This document shows positions 54,500 through 64,000 of a stretch of DNA of 64,000 bases, piece after piece. The notes beneath the pieces are model-generated. The model had not been told where the DNA came from, did not search any database, and saw nothing but the letters and a program-made list of their open reading frames with translations. The position numbers and the translations under genes are program-made. Source of the DNA: Spongilla lacustris (lineage: Eukaryota; Porifera; Demospongiae; Spongillida; Spongillidae); NCBI GenBank assembly GCA_949361645.1, contig OX442433.1, forward strand, positions 1,334,973 through 1,398,972. The letters run 5' to 3'. The stretch's first letter is position 1, and each line of letters begins with the position of its first letter.

Positions 54500-55062
54500 C
54501 AGCTTGGAGACATTCTGCATCGAAAGCCTACCACTCTTCCAGATGTGTTGGTTTTGAGTTTTCTACAACCACGCACTTTCTCGTGTGATGCTACCAACTG
54601 GGGAATACAAAATGAGTCTACAGCCATTCAAGCCTATATATAGCATACCGCCAGGATCTGTTAGGTAAAAATGTTACAGTCAGACCTGCAGGGTTCTTTG
54701 TGAGTGAATCACATCCATTTCTTGAGGCAAGCCCTGATGGCTATGTCCATGACCCCACTAATCAGGGAGAAAGAGTTTGGTTTTATTGAAGTTAAATGCC
54801 CTTTTGTTCAAAGAGATTTCTCTCCACTAGAAGCCAGCTTAACTTCAGGGTTTTGCTGTAGACAAGTAATTCTCCTGAGTTGAAGCTTCAACAGAATCAC
54901 AAGTACAATGCTCAAGTACAGGGTCAGATGGCTGTAGGTAATATGACGTGGTGTGATTTTGTTATTTACACTAACAAAGGTGTTAATGTGGAGAGGATAC
55001 TGTACAATGAGGATTATTGGAAGAATACTCTACTGACTTACAAAACTGAAATAATTTTTTAG
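54500..55062 (+). pseudogene. YqaJ-type nuclease of an ISL2EU-like transposon
   Basis: Frameshifted pieces read DILHRKPTTLPDVLVLSFLQ, CDATNWGIQNESTAIQAYI (stop), GFFVSESHPFLEASPDGYVH, GFIEVKCPF and NHKYNAQVQGQMAVGNMTWC. Last comes VIYTNKGVNVERI, ending at 55062. The order WGIxNE, FLEASPDG, (V/I)E(V/I)KCPF and YxxQVQGQM is the YqaJ/lambda-exonuclease fold core with its catalytic Glu, Asp and Glu-x-Lys. In animals this domain is carried as a second gene by ISL2EU DNA transposons. It is convergent with the transposase remnant at 55190-56099. In-frame stops and frame changes show it is inactive. Confidence 0.75.
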
Positions 55063-55181
55063 GTCCAGATATAGTTAGCCCCATCCATGTAGGTCTATCA
55101 ATACATGACCTTTCAAAAGTATAATATCGCACAAACACAAGTGTACAATGTTCATTATCAAAACATGTATTCAGTTCATTG

Positions 55182-56099
55182 CTATTGGTCATTATCACTA
55201 TCCTCTTTTGATTTATCACTATCAATGTCTTCAAAGTATTTATCAACTTCATTCGTACTGTGATTTGTTTGAGAAGGAACAAGAACAGGTTTTAAATTGG
55301 TTAGAAATGCACAGACAAAAATGATATGAGTTGAAATCCTAGCTAAAGATATTGGTAGAGTATGTTTCAATATTGTAAAAGATTTTATCCTACCAATTGC
55401 TTGTTCAACAATATTTCTCGAAGACGCTATACGCCTGCCTTCTTGAACCTCATCAACTGTCAGTTGCTGCTTGCCATTCAAAAAAGGACTGAGGATATTA
55501 AATCCTACATTAATTTCCTGCAACAAATCTTTGATGTTAAAACCTCAGTCTGCCATGATTGAAATGCCAGGCTTTAGTGAGAAATCCCGATGTACAGCGC
55601 AGAGATATGCATCCATTTGGTGTGCATGCAATTAAAAACTTTGCAGTATTACTACTACTCCATGTGGACGACTGCATGTGGAGGTCTGAAGGTGTCCCTA
55701 AAAAATATTTCACTACCATCAAAAATGGCATATGTTGATGGATATTTGTCGCGGAATGTAGAAGGCAGGGTTCCAGAAACCTGCTGAACAGGTGGCATCC
55801 AATCGATTTCTTTCATGTGATTATATAAAAAGCATATCCAGGTTGTACTATATCTTGACACAGCACTCTTAGATACACCAAAGTGAAAGGACAAATCCAG
55901 TGTCTTTAAATTAAGTTTTGGCTTCATAAGGGTCATACGTAACTGGTCCATTGGCTGAAGTTTTTCTCACTTGTGTAGTTTTGCTACCCCAATAATTCAA
56001 CTTATAAACTGCTGGACCAAGAAATTCAAAGAATGCTAAAAATATATTGTACGATTTAAAGCCGGTATGAAATGAAAACAAATTCTCATCATCCTCCAA
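55182..56099 (-). pseudogene. ISL2EU-like DDE transposase remnant
   Basis: Read on the minus strand: an N-terminal block (FSFHTGFKSYNIFLAFFEFL, KLNYWGSK) and a helix-turn-helix-like block (LDLSFHFGVSKSAVSRY). Then comes the DDE_Tnp_4 core with a first Asp in YPSTYAIFDGSEIF, then SDLHMQSSTWSS. The C-terminal block is GRRIASSRNIVEQAIGRIKS followed by LARISTHIIFVCAFLTNLKP. Pieces lie in different frames and a central part of the catalytic domain is missing, so it is broken. Together with the YqaJ remnant to its left it makes one decayed transposon of about 1.6-2 kb; the terminal repeats were not found. Confidence 0.75.
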
Positions 56100-56126
56100 T
56101 TCCTCAACTGTCAGTCAACTTGGCTT

Positions 56127-56980
56127 TTGTATACATCTGTAGATGATACCTATGTCTTCAACCACAGCTGTTCGGACTATATTGAAGCTTTGAGACAGTT
56201 ATTTGGATCATATGGTATTCCAGAGCAGTTAGTTAGTGATAATGGCCCTCAATTTGTGTCAGATGAATTTGCCATGTTCTTGAAGCAGAATGGAGTGAAG
56301 CATATCCGATGTGCCCCATACCATCCCTCCTCCAATGGGTTGGCAGAACGGTTTGTGCAGACCTTCAAGACAGCTATGAAGGTGAATGGAGCAAATTCAA
56401 GCAATCTGTTAAACAGCTTCCTGCTCTTGTATCGTAATACACCACATACTACCACCAGTGAAGCCCCTAGTACATTGTTTTTGGGATGGAGACTGCGATC
56501 CTTATTGGATTTGTTGAGACCCAGTGTAGATAAGACTGTATTTGATCACCAGGCTCAACAGAAAAAAAAAACCATGATGCTGGAGCCAGATTCAGAGAGT
56601 GTTTGGATGGAGAACAAGTTCTAGCTTATGACCCCAAGAATAAGACATGGAAAGAAGGTGTGGTCATGGAAAGAAGTGGCCCAACCTCTTATGTGGTACA
56701 AATGCAAGGAGGAGAGGTCTTTTGGAAGAGGCATATTGACCACATTAAGCCGTATCACCATCATTGCCACCAATGATACCATTGATACCATCACAACATG
56801 GTAACCTGCCCTGTGTAGCTGACCTACCACCAGTTAAACTGACTAATCCAGAACAGGACAGAACTGTAGGTGCTGCCCCTCCTACTGAGACGACGCTAAC
56901 TCAAGATGCTGTTCCCTCCTCGTTGCAAAACCTCACCTCCAAACTCACCTCTGCCAGTGGTGGTATATCATAATCCCAAC
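56127..56980 (+). pseudogene. Ty3/Gypsy integrase fragment
   Basis: The plus strand encodes the second half of a retroviral-type integrase core: YGIPEQLVSDNGPQFVSDEF (catalytic Asp), then PYHPSSNGLAERFVQTFKTA (catalytic Glu). NTPHTTTSEAPSTLFLGWRL follows. At an A-run near 56565 the frame shifts and continues as VLAYDPKNKTWKEGVVMERS and WKRHIDHIKPY. The 5' end is abruptly cut at about 56127-56150, next to the transposase remnant. A proline-rich tail in a third frame runs to about 56970. No LTR was found. It is a dead 3' remnant. Confidence 0.75.
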
Positions 56981-57257
56981 ACACGCCGTAACCGTGGCGC
57001 TGAATTTACAATACACATGTGACATGTATGCCATGCATGCGTTATACTAGTCCCCAGCCTGATGCATTTGCGTAGCGCTACTGTCCTGGGGGACGAGACC
57101 AGACCCCAAATGTACATTATGATGATCATCGCCCTACTCTAAGTTGATTGTAGCCCAATACATCTAACTATTGTATTTCCTTACATTGTAGTATCTACAA
57201 TAAATGTAAAGCACAATACATGTAATATCATTAAAATCATAATGGCCTTTTAAAAAT
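56981..57257. other. Non-coding stretch
   Basis: AT-rich unique DNA without a supportable feature. Confidence 0.4.
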
Positions 57258-58048
57258 AATAATAATAATATTAAATAGCTTTTAATTTACTAATGCAACA
57301 AAACAACTTCTAGGACCAGGTTAAAAAAAATGTTTAATGGTGTTTGGACTAATTTTAGATACATTACGGCTTGACCAGTGACCACTATTATGATCATGAC
57401 TTAACTCACTACTGAAGTTGGTAACCTCTTGAAATCGACTGCTTATAGTCTTGTTGAATCACTAGTGGTATTTGTCTGACAATTCTGTGTGATAAAAAGT
57501 GTATTCCCTCGGAGCAATTGTCCGGCCTGACATAGTTTCCTAGAAAGGAGTGCGCCTCCACCCCCCCCCCCCCCCCCCCCTCCCCCTTCAGAAACGGGTG
57601 TCCGCTCTGCCTCCGCTTCCAACATGTATATTATTATTAATTATTATTATTCATAGTGGGCGTGGTTCGTTGTACTACTCTGATATCTATGATGTACTCA
57701 ACAACTATTATGGTTTTGTGTGGGGGCTCCAGTCTGCCCCTGTAAAAATTTCCGTTAGAAATTTTCACTGCTGCAGTCTTTCCTTTTCTCCTCAAACACA
57801 CAAAGACATGCTTCTCATTAGAATATAATAAGCTTGCCTTCTAGCTTCAAGCCTGGCCGTGTATATCGCCGGCCATCCATACTGCGCCGCATGCATTCCT
57901 CGCTGTCACTGTGTCTGTGTCAGATACACCCCCATTGCGTCATACCAGTGCTCCATGCATCTGCCATTTGCTGACATATTAAACCTTCGGTCGTTCGTCA
58001 CAAACATCACCAAGATTTATTCTACATCCTGCATGCCTAGCTTTACAC
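57258..58048. repeat. Segmental duplication, copy 2
   Basis: The partner of 46843-47630, same orientation. Shared blocks include CACTACTGAAGTTGGTAAC, TGGGCGTGGTTCG, GGCTCCAGTCTGCCCCTGTA and GCCATTTGCTGACATA. This copy has an extra poly-C tract (57559-57581) and (ATT)n. No GTPase exon is seen next to this copy. Confidence 0.8.
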
Positions 58049-59308
58049 CATAGATCGTCACCTTCGCATGTAGGCGTTGCAAATCGCTTTATTCCAATTA
58101 AACAATGAACACACACTGAAACATCCAACGCTTGAAATAATAAGGATCAATATACCAAAGAGGGCTACTTGCAAGGTGGTGGCAGAAAACAATGCCAGCG
58201 TGCTGCTAGTGCTACGTACGCTCTGTTGGGGGCACGCCCCTCATTTAGCTGGACTTACTAGAAGCGGCATTCTTCTTTGTATAGGCAGATATAATTTTAA
58301 CTCTATTTGCCAAATACACACAATCTCCAACTTTTATACTCACTTTCATCAAGATCATGGGCAATTTTTGTACGCTCCTCCATCTCGATTGTGTATCTAA
58401 AGAGCCGATGTTTGAATGAGCTCTAAAGCAAATTAACACCGCATCCGTGAGAATCGAACATTATTTTGGCCTTTTTTTGTCGAACTCACTTTTTGGAAAA
58501 CTAGTCGGAACGGCACCAATTGCCACAAATACCGATGTACTAAGTATTTCAACTCCTTAGACGATGATTGGAGCTACTGCCAGCCTTGCAACTACTTCCG
58601 CTGAGGACCTACGTTTGTTTAAAGTCGAGCGGGTAAGGCTGTTAACCGGATCGAAACGGGACACTTTTTTCTGACAAGGATTCTGAGTTTAAAAACAGTA
58701 TAGGTATGCTCAACTGGATTGGATAGGTAGCGTTTTAAACAATTCTGGCAGTATACTAGCGTCGAAACAGACACTAAAACTTCTTTGGATCTCGACTCCG
58801 GACCCAAATATTGGTCGTGCATAGGCCCAAACACCTAACAAAGGCTATATTAGCAAGCTCATTTAAATATGACAACATGTTGCTAATATATATCATTTTT
58901 CGTTTTCAATCAGAAGCCTTGTTCCCTTGCTTTTTACACCACCATCACCTTTGATTCCTATATACCACCAACCTTCTCGTATAGAGAATGTTTTTATTAC
59001 TTGTATTTTTTACTCACTTGTTAGGCTATGAATATATTGATGTAGATATCTCATTGACATATATGGAATATCAAACTTTGAAGCTCCAGTATTGTGCACA
59101 ACTTCAGCAGCATCACAGTACTTTCATTAAAATGTGCCTTAAACTACTGAGTCATGATTGCATGCATGTCATGAATACATATAAAGGCTCGCTCTTATAC
59201 ACGATTGTCGCCATGCACATCTAAATGCAAAACGTTTCTAAACGATCGCGAGTGTTCAATGCTTAACTAATTGACTTTTGCAGTGACGTCTGGTACATGT
59301 TGTATGAC
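58049..59308. other. No supportable gene
   Basis: Short open frames only. I see no motif, repeat or RNA gene that can be supported. Confidence 0.4.
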
Positions 59309-60124
59309 TCAGTAGTACTGTTCTTCGAGGGGTTTATCACAGGTCGTTTTGCCGCCAACCAATTTCAGACAGTATGGCTTATCGGTTAATTCTTCAAAGT
59401 CAACATCAGTCTGATTGACAAAATGAATTCCAGACTTAACCATCATGCGCACGCATGGCTTGTGCACAGTTTGCCGAATCTACATGTACAGTGTGTGTTT
59501 TTATACACTTAATGCATACCTTTACTTCTTCGTCAATGATGGGCATACACTTCCATTCATTTTTCACTTTCTTACAATTCATATCTGGCATAGGGACTGC
59601 AAACAAACATGCACGGTTATAGTGTATAAGCAATACAGGTAAACATGTAAACGGACCTGAAATGTGCTTATTCTTGCAGGTGTAGTATTCAATGTTAGTT
59701 GAGATACAGCTTTTGCCGTTCGGTTCAATGCACAATTTGACTTTTGCGCCTGGTGTAATAACGGAGTTTTGCTTGCCGTGAGAAACGCATTTATCTGCTT
59801 TTGGGCTGCACCTAGGTATATGTCTGGAGATACACGCTCGTCCTTCTGCTCGGTAAAGTTCGAGATGGAAACAATTGCGCATAAATGTAACCAGCACACA
59901 TACCCGTTGTCAAGCAGAAGTACACATCAACGATGCTGGAATCGGGCTTGAAAAAGACACCTTTATAAACGCACTCTTCTGCTTGCACTGGGAAATTAAA
60001 GGAAGAAATGTACATGCCCAACATGCATAATCGTAGTCACTACACCGTACATACCTGGCAGTGATCCGCACAACAGCGATGCAGCAGCAAGTAGTACCAG
60101 TGGCATCGACTGCATTGTACTCAT
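59309..60124 (-). CDS. Small secreted cysteine-rich protein
   Basis: Five exons on the minus strand join in frame with GT-AG introns: 60055-60124, 59904-59987, 59657-59845, 59520-59596 and 59309-59458 (TGA). They encode 189 aa. Exon 1 is a signal peptide (MPLVLLAAASLLCGSLP), followed by QAEECVYKGVFFKPDSS. The mature protein has 13 cysteines; blocks include CSPKADKCVSHGKQ, KVKLCIEPNGKSC, EYYTCKNKHIS, NCKKVKNEWKCMPIIDEE and KPYCLKLVGGKTTCDKP. There is no transmembrane segment. I do not recognise the family. The pattern is that of an extracellular disulfide-rich protein, but ligand, enzyme or toxin-like roles cannot be chosen from sequence alone. Exon 3 has alternative tandem acceptors three bases apart. 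Introns are short (54-67 bp), except 187 bp upstream of exon 3 is not seen; all four are under 70 bp. Confidence 0.75.
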
Positions 60125-60952
60125 TTTGTGACTATATGTACCGGTATAAACCTTGCAGTAAATTAGTTCTGAATTCGAAGCTGGTTATCTACGTAGGATC
60201 GAACATATTTTATACCCGGCGAGGGACTTAAATTGCCTCAATTAACACCGGAACTAACTACTCCAGTATCGGTTAATTTCGACTGGAACGGAATGCGGCC
60301 ACGAACACGCTGATGAAGCGCACTATAGTTTTTAGCGAATGGCTGGTGCATGCAGATCTAAATTTCTGATAAACCGACGGGGGCCTGATTCTTTTTCGGG
60401 CATTGGCTATTGTATACACGGACATACGTTATTCGCGGGTCAAAATGTTTATTAACTTTATACGTATGCATGTGCGTGAGGTAAAAGATTGTACGCCATC
60501 TCTTATGACGCAGTTTACATGGGCATGTACGCATTTACATTGATTAGTATATACCGGTATATATATATATATATACAACATTACATCAAGATATTATTCT
60601 TCTTTTGATATGCCACGCAATTCAGTAGATAGCGCTTCTGTTAATGACGCTGTGAGAATGGATAACTGCATGCATTAGCAACTGTATTGTTATCTAGCGT
60701 ATAAAGATACATGTACATACATCAGTTCACATGCAGAGCATGGATACTAGGTATATCAGAAAGAATTCATGTGCATCCTGCAAGTTCACAGAAAAATTAT
60801 ATGAAGCAAGCAGATTTCTTTGAAAACGTAATTCCCGTAATGCACTTGTTTAGGCTTGGTCGATCAGGAATGTACCATTGGTAAGCTAATAAGACCCATT
60901 ATTCACACTATACGATTTCTCCTGTCTCCCTCTCTCCCTCCTCCTACACTAT
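60125..60952. other. Upstream region of the cysteine-rich gene
   Basis: About 830 bp, AT-rich, with a (TA)n run at about 60557-60574. No RNA gene or other coding feature was recognised. The promoter of the cysteine-rich gene presumably lies at its left end. Confidence 0.4.
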
Positions 60953-61300
60953 ATGATGGTCCACACTTTTGTGGTTTATGATTTACTTTTGTTGTTGTTG
61001 GATAGCTATGAACACGAAGCATCGCAGTTTATTTCCAGCTGTAAGGTGAGAAATGAATTGATTTATCCGGTGAGACTGTTTTTCTGTGGGCTTGATGAGT
61101 GTTTGTGTTGTGCCAGTCTAATACAAGAGGGTCGGAGACAGGATGTTGACGCAGCTAAGGATGCTACTGATATCTATACCTCACAACAGCCTGGGAGGAT
61201 AGTGGCTGATTGGAAATGGCGGAATCAAACTATACACCGTCACAATCCAGACTGTTTTGGTATTTTGATTCCACCATCTGCATCGAAAGGTGGTTATTGA
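60953..61300 (+). CDS. Unrecognised 115-codon ORF
   Basis: An open frame with non-repetitive composition: FISSCKVRNELIYPVRLFFC, GLDECLCCASLIQEGRRQDV, DAAKDATDIYTSQQPGRIVA and then NQTIHRHNPDCFGILIPPSA, followed by a stop. The mixed, coding-like composition and a pyrimidine-rich stretch with possible acceptor sites upstream suggest an exon or a transposon-derived fragment. No family was recognised and no partner exon was found. Confidence 0.35.
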   Translation: MMVHTFVVYDLLLLLLDSYEHEASQFISSCKVRNELIYPVRLFFCGLDECLCCASLIQEGRRQDVDAAKDATDIYTSQQPGRIVADWKWRNQTIHRHNPDCFGILIPPSASKGGY

Positions 61301-61563
61301 TCATTATTTGGGAAATTTCTCTTGCAGTGTATCACAGCACCAAAATTATTTGCCCTAATTTTCTTTTTATTTGGTGAAAATGTTTTTATTTTTATTTTGT
61401 ACATAAATAAAATAACTGTTACAATAAAGAATGCACATTTATTTAAAATACTATACATGGACAAAGGTACAGAATTAAAGGCTTCCACTGAATGCTGGTT
61501 GCTGGTTGGAACTGCATGGGACCACACTCATTGTGAGTCCTGACAGACTTTTTTAAAAATCCC

Positions 61564-61812
61564 CAATAAGGCCATTCCAAATGTGAAAATAGTTTCCCGT
61601 CGGACCTTTCTTGATTCCCCATGCGGGCGGGCAGCTATTTCATAATCATGTGCATCACATCAGCCCGCTGCCTACACCTCTTTTTGAGTATATTATGTAC
61701 AGCTTTAGCGTGCGAAATATCTCCAACGCAAATTGTACAAGATATCACATCAAGTACGCGGAGTTTTATAATGATGCGGGCGGAGGACGGGAAACTTGGA
61801 ATGGCCTTATTG
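61564..61812. mobile_element. MITE with CAATAAGGCCATTCCAA termini
   Basis: The left end CAATAAGGCCATTCCAA is mirrored by TTGGAATGGCCTTATTG at the right. Inside, TTTCCCGTC and GACGGGAAA, and GCGGGCGG and GATGCGGGCGG, are also placed symmetrically. About 249 bp, non-coding, no certain target-site duplication. Confidence 0.75.
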
Positions 61813-63939
61813 TGTTATGATATAGAATGGTATGTTAATAGTTGTTGCGAGAAGGGTACTGTATCTGTACATTAAGATATTTCTCGAGTAGGTTCAAATA
61901 TTGGGGTCACTATGTCTCAACAACATCCGGAAATTTCTGAGTCCGGATTATGAAAATTTTAGAACATGAAAAGTGTTTGGGTCCTAAACACCTAAATAAT
62001 AGGTTTAGGTCCTAAACAATAGGTTTAGCTAAACCATGGTTTAGGTCCTAAACTATGATATGGTTTTGGACCTAAACCAAGCAATGAAACAACTGAACAT
62101 GATTTAATATAAGGCATAAAGTAGCTGTAATAATCAAATAGTTGCATGCTCAGTCTATTGAGTGGCTCACGGTCTGCATGGTTTTTGGTTCCAGAATTGC
62201 AGGCCTACATGTAGGGAGTCCGGTCACGTTGCAAGTCTGTACAGTATCTGCAAGCATGAGACAGACGTATAAGGGTCCGATCACGTTACACGCTATCCCT
62301 GCATGGTTGCTCTAAGGAGCTAAGGAATTTTGTTTTGATGATTGGTAATTAGTTAGTTGATGTACAGCATGCCAGTGGTCACATTCCTTGTCTGTGAAGT
62401 CTAAACAAGTGATCACATTACGTGCGTCAAATGGGTATTCTGAGAAGTATAATGTTTTGCTGTAAACTGGATGGGTGCTTAAAGTAATGAGGGCATAAGC
62501 GGATTGTCAATGATATCCATGCCTTCTCTTAGAACGAGCTCATGTACATGTATTTTGAAACGCTTTAGAGTCCGACTTCTGCATCAGGTTCTACGTAATC
62601 ACATAGAAAGCAATGCATGCAGTCAACACTTCTGGTACCGTCCTCTTGTGCCAATTTACATGTAGCCGTAGTGACGTATTCCATGTACATGATATGCAAA
62701 GGCGTGGCTTTCCCTCCCCTGCAGTATAATTAAGCACAATAGTTCGTTGCTTGGTTGTAATGAATTCAATGCGATTCTCAGAGAATATTAGGCAGAATTC
62801 GTGCATAAATACAGAATTTTTAATAACAGTAACTTTTTTCAATTATTAAACTGAAGGAAAGGTCTCCACCGTCCAAAATGGAAATGAAAGTGGAAAATGG
62901 GTTTCCTTTAATTAGTTTTTCATCATCAGAAGTGAACAGAAAACACAGACGCAAACGCGTAGAAGGGGTTCCAGGGGTTCAAACCCTTCCCCCCTCCTCC
63001 CTTAGCATATAGCTTTGTAATATTTATATTGTGCCTTTTGCTACAACAAAGGGTAGTTCGTCAATATCCCAACCTGTCCAACATCAATAACTTTTATATC
63101 GCAACCCCGCTACTACGTGCCATAGATGTCTCAGCTCAGGTGTGTGGTGTGTCGCTCTGGTGTGTAGTTATGTCCCTCCATCCTGCAGAATGTTACCAAG
63201 TGTTCTTGCATTGCCCTAGCAGAGTGATAGTTGTCTTCCTTATAGGAGTACAGGCGAATGCTTTAGGATTCGGTGTGTGTGTGTGTGTGTGTGGGGGGGG
63301 GGGGGGGTTGAATGAATAATATCCGCAGCCTATGGACACATCACTACATAAAATTTAGCCATTTAAATAATTATATATATATGGGACAGTTCACGCGAAA
63401 ATGATAACTCGCTTTTATATTTATAATGTTATAAAAGTTCCTTATGTTTGAATCGCTATAACTTCCCAACGGTTTAGGCTATCTACTTCGTATTTACAAC
63501 ACTTCATACTACACCATTTCTCTATGGTAAAATACATTTTGGTGTCTTGCACTTGCTCCGTACCAGTACTGCAACGTTCTATACCCCACCGGGTTCAAAC
63601 CCGCCATAACTTTCTGTAGGAGTAATCAAATCGCTTCAAATTCGGTTTGTAAGTAGAGAGGTCCTATACCTATCGATTTGTTCTGTTCGTTAATTCTTAT
63701 CAAATCCGTTACGGAGATACAGTGGAGCAAAGTTGGTACAAGTTTCCCGCTCGAATCGCGCCGTTGTACGTGCGTGAACCGCTTCCATTCACCGAAGTAC
63801 ATGAATATGCAACTACTTCCTGTGGGCTGAGACTTCGATAACTTATAGCCACACCTATACTGCACTGAGCTGGGTAAGTATTCGATCGTCCCTGTCACTG
63901 TTGTTATTCGTTGTTCTTCGGTGTAGATAAATTAACGAC
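61813..63939. other. Gene-poor right flank
   Basis: At 61975-62090 GGTCCTAAAC and GGTTTAGGTCCTAAAC words form an irregular repeat with internal palindromes. A (GT)n plus poly-G tract lies at 63273-63307. An open frame at 63626-63898 (minus) has no recognisable motif. No gene is supported. Confidence 0.45.
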
Positions 63940-64000
63940 ATGGCGACGTATCAAAGTACTGAAGACGAGCTAGTAGTACTTCATTCGGCGGACGTTTTCG
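63940..64000 (+). CDS. Possible gene start running off the window
   Basis: An ATG in good context (GACATGG) opens a frame MATYQSTEDELVVLHSADVF that is still open at the window end. An acidic, non-repetitive start is plausible for a gene, but only 20 codons are visible and nothing identifies the product. Confidence 0.3.
   Translation, partial: MATYQSTEDELVVLHSADVF

Noticed and set aside
63626..63898. 90-codon minus-strand ORF near the right edge
   Set aside because: No recognisable domain, no splice context, and it overlaps the likely upstream region of the frame starting at 63940.

Overview
This is eukaryotic, almost certainly invertebrate-animal, DNA. It has spliced genes with GT-AG introns, a secreted fibrinogen-domain protein, a RUSF1 (DUF647) orthologue, animal-type BEL/Pao, Ty3/Gypsy, LINE and ISL2EU-like transposons, and abundant minisatellites. 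AT-rich intergenic DNA, some very short introns (57 bp in the fibrinogen gene) and frequent TACATGTA/TGCATG words would suit a sponge. That taxon is an inference, not something the sequence proves.

Layout. 1-9 kb is a graveyard of LINE fragments on both strands plus short inverted-repeat elements. 9.46-12.95 kb is a ~41-bp satellite split by a 1.38-kb DNA transposon that itself carries a nested element and hairpins. 13-16.7 kb holds MITE-like elements and a LINE scrap. 16.94-17.85 kb is a two-exon secreted fibrinogen-related gene. 18.37-18.97 kb is a trinucleotide repeat running into a 200-N gap. 19.4-24.1 kb holds the last seven exons of a RUSF1-like gene; its N-terminal half is missing at the gap and most of its introns are filled with minisatellites.

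The most interesting region is 25.6-48.0 kb, a cluster of six paralogous, atypical small GTPase genes (called A-F here: A+, B-, C+, D+, E-, F-). Each has two coding exons. Exon 1 carries the P-loop (GxxGVGK[ST][ST]). A phase-0 intron follows, and exon 2 begins just before the WDTGG (G3) motif and ends in a cysteine-containing tail. All six have a bulky residue at the Ras Gly12 position and a hydrophobic residue at the Ras Gln61 position, and the switch I threonine is mostly absent. A and B have also lost the guanine-specificity motifs. B and C start head-to-head 103 bp apart. B's intron contains a 1.7-kb near-perfect palindrome. An intact BEL/Pao retrotransposon (48047-54120, identical 165-bp LTRs) has inserted 14 bp upstream of the start codon of F.

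Right of the cluster, 54.2-57 kb is transposon debris: an ISL2EU-like unit with a YqaJ nuclease and a convergent DDE transposase, both broken, and a Ty3/Gypsy integrase scrap. A ~0.8-kb segment at 57.26-58.05 kb duplicates one inside F's intron. A five-exon gene for a small secreted cysteine-rich protein lies at 59.3-60.1 kb on the minus strand. The last 4 kb hold a MITE, an unrecognised ORF and a possible gene start at the right edge.

Exon boundaries were placed by eye from splice dinucleotides, frame continuity and family alignment. No similarity search was run.
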